Of a stretch of DNA of 6,473 nt, positions 1 through 4,654 are shown in pieces. The position numbers and the translations under genes were made by a program. The DNA is from Lachnospiraceae bacterium (lineage in GTDB: Bacteria > Bacillota_A > Clostridia > Lachnospirales > Lachnospiraceae), in the NCBI GenBank assembly GCA_017960415.1, contig JAGCZE010000152.1:1-6473 (forward strand). The letters are read 5' to 3'. The notes beneath the pieces are model-generated. The model was not told the origin of the DNA. It made no database searches and saw only the letters and a program-made list of their open reading frames with translations. Each line of letters starts with the position of its first letter. Within the stretch, counting starts at the first letter, position 1.

Positions 1-2
1 AC

Positions 3-49
3 AAAGGCGTTTTGACCCACCCGGTGGTTCATGATGCCTTTTCTTTTTT
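3..49 (+). terminator. Intrinsic terminator or attenuator hairpin in the leader
   Basis: Seen: AAAGGC (3-8) pairs with GCCTTT (36-41), continued inward by weak G-T and A-T pairs. An inner stem, CCAC (17-20) with GTGG (24-27), is capped by a three-base loop. The outer stem is followed by TCTTTTTT (42-49). This is the classic form of a rho-independent terminator on the + strand. The T-run ends one base before the Shine-Dalgarno sequence of the next gene, so no promoter fits between them. It is therefore either the end of an unseen upstream gene with read-through, or an attenuator controlling the gene at 65. Sequence to the left of the window would decide. Confidence 0.75.
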
Positions 50-50
50 G

Positions 51-57
51 GGGGAGG
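51..57 (+). promoter_or_regulatory. Shine-Dalgarno GGGGAGG that decides the start at 65
   Basis: GGGGAGG ends 7 bases before the ATG at 65 but only 1 base before the in-frame ATG at 59. Normal spacing favours 65 as the true start. Confidence 0.75.
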
Positions 58-64
58 TATGTGT

Positions 65-2635
65 ATGGCGGCATTTGACAGAATAAAAAGCGGTATACCT
101 GAGATGGACGAGGCGCTTGACAGCATAAGGCTTGGAGACAATGTTGTATGGCGGGTTTCCGAACTCTCACAGTTCAAATTGTTTATGGAACCGTATATCA
201 AGCAGGCCATAAAAGATAAGAGAAATATTATATATTTCAGATTCGCGAGCCATGAACCGCTGCTCGAAGACAATCCGAAGATCAAGAAGGTCGAAGTGCC
301 GCTGTCACACAGATTTGAGAATTTTACGGTCAGTATCCATAATGTCATCGAGGAGGAAGGCAAGGATGCTTTCTATGTTTTTGATTGTTTATCTGAATTG
401 CAGACTGCTTGGGCTACCGACCTGATGATGGGCAATTTCTTCCGTGTCACATGCCCGTTCCTGTTCATTCTTGATACGGTTGCTTTCTTTCCGATAATCC
501 GCGGCAAGCATTCGGTACAGGCAGTTAATAAGATCCTCAATACCACCCAGCTGTTCTTTGACGTTTATTCTGACAACAAAAGCATCTATGTACGCCCGGA
601 GAAGGTTTGGAAACGTAATTCCGAAACAATGTTCCTGCCGCATACTTTTGATCCCGAGAGCGGCGAATTCCGTCCCATCCTGGACGGCGTAAAGTCAAGC
701 AGGTTCTATCAGGCACTTGGCCGGGCTCAGCGTTCGGCACAGGAACAGTATTCCGATTCCTGGGACAGGTTCTTTAACCGCGTAAAATTGCAGAGAGACA
801 GCGGTCTGGACGTTACCGAAGATTGTGCCACGATGTGCAATATCATGATGACACGCGATGAGAAGATGCGACGGATGGTAAAGGAGCATTTTACGCCCGA
901 GGATTATTTTGCGGTCAGGGATCATATGATCGGAACAGGCATGATCGGCGGTAAGGCGTGCGGAATGCTGCTCGCAAGGGCGATCATCAGAAATAAGGAA
1001 CCGGATATCAGTGATGTACTGGAACCGCATGATTCATTCTATGTCGGTTCGGACGTTTATTATACATACATAGTCGATAATAACCTCTGGGATACAAGGA
1101 TCAAGCAACGCACCGAAGAGGGGTACTTTGAGCTTGCAGGAGAATTTGCCGATAAGATAATGGCAGGGGCATTTTCGGACACGATGCGTGAGATGTTTGT
1201 CCGGATAATCGAGTACTACGGACAGGATCCGTACATCATCCGCTCGAGCAGTATTCTGGAGGATGGCTTCGGAAATGCGTTTGCGGGCAAATATGAGTCT
1301 GTATTCTGCATCAACCGGGGCACTCTCGAGGAACGGCTCGATGAATTCGAGCATGCCATCAAGGTTGTATATGCAAGCTCCATGAGCCTTTCTGCACTGG
1401 ATTACCGTAAGAGGAGAGGCCTCGATAAACGTGATGAACAGATGGCGCTGCTCATTCAGAGAGTATCGGGATCTTATTACGGTTCCAACTACATGCCCTG
1501 TGCGGCGGGCGTGGGGTACTCTTACAGTCCTTACCGGATCATGAAGGAAGCCGATCCGACAGCCGGCATGCTCAGGCTCGTAATGGGTCTCGGAACATCG
1601 GCGGTTGACAGAACCGAGGGTTCTTATCCGAGAATCGTGAATCTGGATATGCCCGAAAGATCACTATATTCGTCGTCTGCAGACAAGCATAAATTCTCTC
1701 AGGGCAAGGCCGAGGTCATCAATATGACCGAAAAGGCATTAAAGAGGATGAGTCTGGCCGAACTGCAGGCGGATATTCCGAACTATCTCGACAGGATATT
1801 GCTGGAGCACGATTATCAGGCCGAGTATTCCCTTCGTGAGAGCGGAAGAGACATGGAAGTCAAGTTTATTTCATGTAAGGGACTTGTCGCCAATGAGACC
1901 TTGATGGAACAAATGAAGAGAATGCTGCATTGCATTCAGGAGGAGTACGAATACCCCGTAGATACCGAATTTACGATCAATATTTCAGAGGATGAGGATT
2001 ATTCCATCGACCTGCTGCAGTGCCGGCCTTTGCAGATACAAAAAGGAAAAACCGGAACCGCCATACCGAAGAGAATCCCGAAGAAAAACATTCTGCTCGA
2101 AAGCATCGGAGCGTCTATGGGAATATGCCGGGCGACGGAGCTTGAGATCATCGTATATGTCGATCCGGTGAAGTATTACAGGATGCCGTATAAGGACAAA
2201 AGCCTTGTGGCGAAGCTGGTCGGAAAGATCAACTGGCATTACCGTGACCAGGGCAAACATATGATGCTCATAGTACCCGGCAGGGTCGGGACATCTTCGC
2301 CCGAGCTTGGAGTTCCGACATCATTTTCCGAGATAAGTGAATTTGAGATCATTTGCGAGACAGAAGAGACGAAAGCGGGATATAATCCGGAATTGTCTTA
2401 CGGAAGCCACATTTTCCAGGACCTTGTCGAAGCAGAGATACTTTACACGGCAGTATTCCAAAATGAAAAAACGATCCGGTTTTCACCGAAGCAGCTTGAA
2501 TCCTCAAAGGATATCGTGACTAAATTCGAAAAGAAGAAGCTCCTGACCGACATAGTGCACGTTTATGATGTATCGGACAGAAAATGCGAAGTATACAACG
2601 ACGTCGCAAACGAGCATCTGCTGATAACATGTTGA
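65..2635 (+). CDS. PEP/pyruvate-binding (PPDK N-terminal ATP-grasp) protein with degenerate KaiC-like N-terminus
   Basis: An 856-residue protein from ATG 65; ATG 59 is in frame but too close to the Shine-Dalgarno. Residues 1 to about 200 read like a KaiC/RecA-fold domain: the opening SGIPEMDEAL matches the KaiC-style start, and FYVFDCLSEL (about 103-112) resembles a Walker B strand. The Walker A site is replaced by GDNVVWRVSELS, so ATP binding there is doubtful. From about 285 to 660 lies a PPDK_N/PEP-synthase ATP-grasp domain: GGKACG (295-300), IIRSSS (391-396), FAGKYES (406-412), a GVGYSYSP segment (about 482-489), GLG (508-510) and the closing DLLQCRP (649-655). The tail has PGRVGTSSPELG (738-749) and YGSHIFQ (779-785), seen in PEP-synthase-like proteins. 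The phosphohistidine swivel and TIM-barrel domains of true PpsA/PPDK are absent, so PEP synthesis is unlikely. No signal peptide or membrane segment is evident. Function is unknown; an ATP-dependent phosphotransfer or regulatory role is inference. Confidence 0.88.
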   Translation: MAAFDRIKSGIPEMDEALDSIRLGDNVVWRVSELSQFKLFMEPYIKQAIKDKRNIIYFRFASHEPLLEDNPKIKKVEVPLSHRFENFTVSIHNVIEEEGKDAFYVFDCLSELQTAWATDLMMGNFFRVTCPFLFILDTVAFFPIIRGKHSVQAVNKILNTTQLFFDVYSDNKSIYVRPEKVWKRNSETMFLPHTFDPESGEFRPILDGVKSSRFYQALGRAQRSAQEQYSDSWDRFFNRVKLQRDSGLDVTEDCATMCNIMMTRDEKMRRMVKEHFTPEDYFAVRDHMIGTGMIGGKACGMLLARAIIRNKEPDISDVLEPHDSFYVGSDVYYTYIVDNNLWDTRIKQRTEEGYFELAGEFADKIMAGAFSDTMREMFVRIIEYYGQDPYIIRSSSILEDGFGNAFAGKYESVFCINRGTLEERLDEFEHAIKVVYASSMSLSALDYRKRRGLDKRDEQMALLIQRVSGSYYGSNYMPCAAGVGYSYSPYRIMKEADPTAGMLRLVMGLGTSAVDRTEGSYPRIVNLDMPERSLYSSSADKHKFSQGKAEVINMTEKALKRMSLAELQADIPNYLDRILLEHDYQAEYSLRESGRDMEVKFISCKGLVANETLMEQMKRMLHCIQEEYEYPVDTEFTINISEDEDYSIDLLQCRPLQIQKGKTGTAIPKRIPKKNILLESIGASMGICRATELEIIVYVDPVKYYRMPYKDKSLVAKLVGKINWHYRDQGKHMMLIVPGRVGTSSPELGVPTSFSEISEFEIICETEETKAGYNPELSYGSHIFQDLVEAEILYTAVFQNEKTIRFSPKQLESSKDIVTKFEKKKLLTDIVHVYDVSDRKCEVYNDVANEHLLITC

Positions 2636-2712
2636 ACCGAGGGGTGGGGTTGTTTGTAAGACCAAATTTTAGGACTTTTAACATGATATGCTCTCCTTAA
2701 AGTGGAATCTAA

Positions 2713-2762
2713 TTTTGTGCCTCTGCAATCCGGAAAACAGAATCTTATGCAGAGGCGCAAAA
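2713..2762. repeat. 15-bp inverted repeat with 20-base spacer, overlapping a promoter
   Basis: The left arm TTTTGTGCCTCTGCA (2713-2727) is complementary to the right arm TGCAGAGGCGCAAAA (2748-2762), with a single T-G pair. The spacer is 20 bases and itself contains TCCGGA. The arms carry T on the outer left and A on the outer right, the reverse of a terminator, so neither strand gives a stem followed by a U-run. The right arm lies between the expected -35 position and the extended -10 at 2765-2773, so a protein bound here, or an extruded structure, could affect that promoter. It could also be the end of a small non-autonomous mobile element. The role is inferred; the symmetry is directly visible. 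Confidence 0.8.
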
Positions 2763-2764
2763 CA

Positions 2765-2773
2765 TGGTATAAT
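2765..2773 (+). promoter_or_regulatory. Extended -10 promoter for the small antitoxin-like gene
   Basis: TGGTATAAT is a perfect extended -10 (TGn plus TATAAT). The -35 position 17 bases upstream (2745-2750, TTATGC) is poor, as is common for extended -10 promoters. Transcription would start near 2780, leaving a leader of about 88 bases before ATG 2868. Confidence 0.65.
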
Positions 2774-2814
2774 AACTTTATAAATAAAGATTCCCATAGA
2801 AAATACACTGGTAG

Positions 2815-2826
2815 TCCTTTAAAGGA
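2815..2826. repeat. 12-bp perfect palindrome in the leader of the small gene
   Basis: TCCTTTAAAGGA is a perfect palindrome between the proposed transcription start (about 2780) and the Shine-Dalgarno at 2853. It is short and AT-rich, so it may be chance. It would suit a dimeric repressor such as an autoregulating antitoxin, but that is speculation. Confidence 0.35.
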
Positions 2827-2852
2827 TTATATCTCAAATGTAAATTTTTTAG

Positions 2853-2878
2853 AAAGGAGAAAGCTGTATGATAGGAGG
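2853..2878 (+). promoter_or_regulatory. Two Shine-Dalgarno sites serving two in-frame starts
   Basis: AAAGGAGA (2853-2860) lies 7 bases before ATG 2868, and GGAGG (2874-2878) lies 7 bases before ATG 2886. The two ATGs are in the same frame, 18 bases apart. The second site sits inside the first six codons of the longer form. Both starts look usable. Confidence 0.6.
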
Positions 2879-3044
2879 ATTAGCCATGGATATTACGACT
2901 TTAGATAAGACAATACCTGTTACTGAAACGCCGGAATTACTGACAGAATTAGACAAAGGTATTGACGATATGGAAAATGGTCGTGTTACCCCTCATGAAG
3001 AGACGATGAAAATCTTATTACAGCGGTATACGAAAGAGCATTAA
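2868..3044 (+). CDS. Small protein with antitoxin-like C-terminus (orphan)
   Basis: A 58-residue protein from ATG 2868, or 52 residues from ATG 2886; each start has its own Shine-Dalgarno at good spacing. The protein is acidic. The segment ELDKGIDDMENGRVTPHEE, followed by a short helix-like end (MKILLQRYTKEH), resembles the C-terminal toxin-binding tail of small Phd/RelB-type antitoxins, which commonly end in a GIDDxxxGRV-like motif. The N-terminal DNA-binding part of a full antitoxin (usually about 80 residues in all) is not present. No RelE/ParE/Doc-like toxin follows: the next gene is convergent, with its stop codon 6 bases away. An extended -10 promoter and an inverted repeat lie upstream. 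That this is a real gene is supported by its promoter, ribosome binding sites and the motif. The antitoxin assignment is tentative; it could be an unrelated small regulatory protein. Confidence 0.65.
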   Translation: MIGGLAMDITTLDKTIPVTETPELLTELDKGIDDMENGRVTPHEETMKILLQRYTKEH

Positions 3045-3052
3045 GCTTTTTC
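3032..3052. terminator. Weak hairpin between convergent genes
   Basis: GAAAGAGC (3032-3039) can pair with GCTTTTTC (3045-3052) around an ATTAA loop, with one G-T pair. It spans the stop codons of the two convergent genes. The stem is AT-rich and no separate U-run follows, so it is a weak bidirectional terminator candidate at best. Confidence 0.25.
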
Positions 3053-3638
3053 AGTTCATCTCCTCATTGATCGTATCTTCGCTTGCAGCCATTGCCTGAA
3101 GCGTCATCTCAAGAAGCTTGTCAAGTTCCCATCCGAGCTGATCGGCTCCGCGTTCTATCACCTCTCTGGAGCAGCCTGCAGCAAAACCTTTACTCTTGTA
3201 TTTCTTTTTCAGGGATTTCAGTTCCATATCTTTGGTACTCTTTGACGGTCTCATAAGTGCAGCCGCCCAGATAAGACCGGTAAGTTCGTCCGCGGCGAAA
3301 AGGACCTTCTCCATCTCATGAACCGGCTCCACATCGATCGTTACACCACAGCCGACTGTGATACCATATCCGTGGGAACATACGGAATGTATGATATCGT
3401 CACCCACACCACCTTCTTTCAACAGTTCCGGTGCCTTCAGGCAATGTTCCTCCGGATACAATTCAAAATCGATGTCGTGCAGAAGCCCCACGATACCCCA
3501 GTATTCTGCCTCGTCAGCATATCCGAGTTCTTTTGCATACCATTTCATAACAGCTTCCACAGTCAGCGAATGCTGGATATGAAATGGATCCTTGTTGTAT
3601 TTTTTCAGCAGTGAAAACGCTTCGTCTCTTGTGATCAT
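3051..3638 (-). CDS. HD-domain hydrolase (HDIG-type)
   Basis: A 195-residue cytoplasmic protein starting at ATG 3638. It shows the metal-ligand pattern of HD phosphohydrolases: H23 in FHIQHS, the H54-D55 pair in GLLHDIDFE, H84 and H89 in HSVCSHG, and D117 in FAADEL. The conserved end segment GFAAGCSREVIERGADQLG (about 151-169) marks a family of small stand-alone HD proteins of unknown substrate that is common in Firmicutes. Its Shine-Dalgarno (AAGGAAGG, 3655-3648) lies within the last codons of the PfkB remnant upstream, whose stop codon is 6 bases before this ATG, so translation was probably coupled to that gene. All expected metal ligands are present, so it is likely active on a phosphorylated nucleotide or metabolite. 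The substrate cannot be read from sequence. Confidence 0.88.
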   Translation of the reverse strand: MITRDEAFSLLKKYNKDPFHIQHSLTVEAVMKWYAKELGYADEAEYWGIVGLLHDIDFELYPEEHCLKAPELLKEGGVGDDIIHSVCSHGYGITVGCGVTIDVEPVHEMEKVLFAADELTGLIWAAALMRPSKSTKDMELKSLKKKYKSKGFAAGCSREVIERGADQLGWELDKLLEMTLQAMAASEDTINEEMN

Positions 3639-3644
3639 AATTAT

Positions 3645-3971
3645 TTACCTTCCTTTTCCGTATTGATATCTCCTGTTCACATCACCGGCTGCTCCCTTTA
3701 TGCACTGGGTTCCCATGTGCTCAACAATCACCGATGCTGTGGCATTTCCGTATCTGCAGCATTCCCGGATCGGCATTTCATTTGCCAACCCATATATAAA
3801 ACCGGCAACAAAGCCATCCCCGGCGCCTGTTGTATCTATGGCTTTCGCGGGAAAAGCCGGAATGCTGTAAATTCCTTTTTCGTCCGCATACACGCATCCG
3901 TTCTTACCGCATTTTATTATAACACACTTGGCGCCGTGATCCAGTTCCTCCCCGCGATAAAATACCCCTAC
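3645..3971 (-). pseudogene. 5'-truncated PfkB-family sugar kinase remnant
   Basis: The open frame runs from 3971 (just after an in-frame TGA at 3974-3972) to a TAA at 3645-3647, giving 108 codons. It contains the PfkB C-terminal signature IDTTGAGDGFVAGF with the GAGD anion hole and the catalytic Asp (codon 52). Before that is a typical strand and turn, AKCVIIKCGKNGC (codons 14-26), lying upstream of the only plausible start, GTG 3893. Family members are about 300-330 residues, so roughly the first 200 residues (sugar-binding region and lid) are missing. Upstream there is only the acetyltransferase gene, 13 bases from the first open codon. No ATG with a Shine-Dalgarno opens this frame, so it looks like a deletion remnant rather than a functional kinase. 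It retains the ribosome binding site of the HD gene in its last codons. Confidence 0.8.
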
Positions 3972-3984
3972 TCATTTTTATTTT

Positions 3985-4542
3985 TCATTTTTTCTCCCTG
4001 TCGCTGCGGATAGTCGCATGCCAAACCTTATCACAGATTCCAAGATTGTTTTTCCCGGCTTCTCTCAAGGTTCCTTCCAGCTTCATACCGGCTTTATCCA
4101 TAACACGCCCCGACTTCGGATTATTGGCGTCATGGCAGGCCGCAACACGATTCAGTCCGACGGTATCAAACAGATAGTCCATCACAGCCCTCAGCGCTTC
4201 CGGCATGATTTCGTTTCCCCAATAAGCTCTGCTCATGCAATAACCGATATCAGCGGATTCCACATCCTCCTTAAGCTTGACGACAGAAATATTGCCGATG
4301 ACTTTACCGGTTTCCTTATACTCAATTACCCAATTGAAGTAACCGCCGTCTTCATATCGCAATACCCAGTCGGAAAGAAGATTTCTGGTCACATCCACGC
4401 TTGTATGCGGCGCCCATGTGAGGAATTTCGTCACTTCCGGATCAGATGCCCAATTCGTAAACATATCCTCAGCATCCTCCACCCTGAACCTCCGGAGAAT
4501 CAGTCTATCCGTTTCTATAGTTTGTGTACCTGCTTTATTCAT
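3985..4542 (-). CDS. GNAT N-acetyltransferase, RimJ/RimL-like
   Basis: A 185-residue protein from ATG 4542. An in-frame ATG at 4575 lacks a Shine-Dalgarno and would leave a leader of only about 11 bases from the predicted transcription start; ATG 4542 has AAGGGAG at 5-base spacing. The fold matches the Acetyltransf_3 group that includes RimJ, RimL and many small-molecule acetyltransferases. It opens with IETDRLILRRF (9-19) followed by a DAEDMF helix (23-28). The acetyl-CoA loop and following helix is YWGNEIMPEALRAVMDYLF (107-125), and the late NNPKSGRVMDKAGMKLEGT (140-158) is also typical. The acceptor cannot be told: ribosomal protein N-termini, aminoglycosides or other amines are all possible in this family. 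It probably acts in the cytoplasm. It has its own promoter and is followed by the PfkB remnant and the HD gene, with which it may be cotranscribed. Confidence 0.88.
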   Translation of the reverse strand: MNKAGTQTIETDRLILRRFRVEDAEDMFTNWASDPEVTKFLTWAPHTSVDVTRNLLSDWVLRYEDGGYFNWVIEYKETGKVIGNISVVKLKEDVESADIGYCMSRAYWGNEIMPEALRAVMDYLFDTVGLNRVAACHDANNPKSGRVMDKAGMKLEGTLREAGKNNLGICDKVWHATIRSDREKK

Positions 4543-4547
4543 ATAAT

Positions 4548-4554
4548 CTCCCTT
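4548..4554 (-). promoter_or_regulatory. Shine-Dalgarno that decides the acetyltransferase start
   Basis: On the minus strand AAGGGAG ends 5 bases before ATG 4542. The upstream in-frame ATG 4575 has no comparable site. Confidence 0.7.
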
Positions 4555-4592
4555 CCCGGAAAATAGGTGCTTCATCCTATGTAATTAAAGTT

Positions 4593-4621
4593 ATTGTATC
4601 ACTATTTCCCGATTCTTTCAA
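4593..4621 (-). promoter_or_regulatory. Sigma-A-type promoter of the acetyltransferase gene
   Basis: On the minus strand TTGAAA (4621-4616) and TACAAT (4598-4593) are separated by exactly 17 bases. Transcription would begin near 4586, giving a leader of about 44 bases to ATG 4542. The -35 lies directly beside the REP-like hairpin. Confidence 0.72.
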
Positions 4622-4650
4622 TGAACCACAACCCCCGTCCCCGTGGCTCA
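4622..4650 (-). repeat. REP-like hairpin after the valyl-tRNA synthetase gene
   Basis: On the minus strand TGAGCCAC (4650-4643) pairs with GTGGTTCA (4629-4622), with one G-T pair. The 13-base loop is GGGGACGGGGGTT. Hairpins of this style, with CCAC/GTGG arms and a GGGGACGG core, recur between genes in many Clostridia and resemble REP elements mobilised by RAYT transposases; that link is from memory of the family, not shown here. It begins 4 bases after the ValRS stop codon. No U-run follows, so it is not a classic terminator, though it could protect the 3' end of the message. Confidence 0.5.
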
Positions 4651-4654
4651 CCGG

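Noticed and set aside
1..58. A recognisable riboswitch aptamer
   Set aside because: Only the terminator-like hairpin is in the window; no known aptamer consensus can be seen in so short a stretch.
59..64. ATG at 59 as start of the large gene
   Set aside because: Only 1 base separates it from the GGGGAGG site; ATG 65 in the same frame has normal spacing.
2713..2762. Inverted repeat as terminator of the large gene
   Set aside because: The stem is flanked by T on the left and A on the right, so neither strand gives a stem followed by a U-run.
2702..2908. Possible 68-residue + strand protein
   Set aside because: It crosses the inverted repeat, promoter and leader of the small gene, has no Shine-Dalgarno and reads as low-similarity basic sequence.
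3645..3893. An intact 82-residue gene starting at GTG 3893
   Set aside because: No Shine-Dalgarno stands before it, and PfkB-like coding sequence continues upstream of the GTG, so it is the tail of a truncated gene.
3904..3975. ATG at 3975-3973 (minus strand) as a new start for the kinase remnant
   Set aside because: It is in another frame and stops after 23 codons.
4018..4566. 182-residue + strand open frame
   Set aside because: It lies antisense to the acetyltransferase gene, which has a clear fold, promoter and ribosome binding site.
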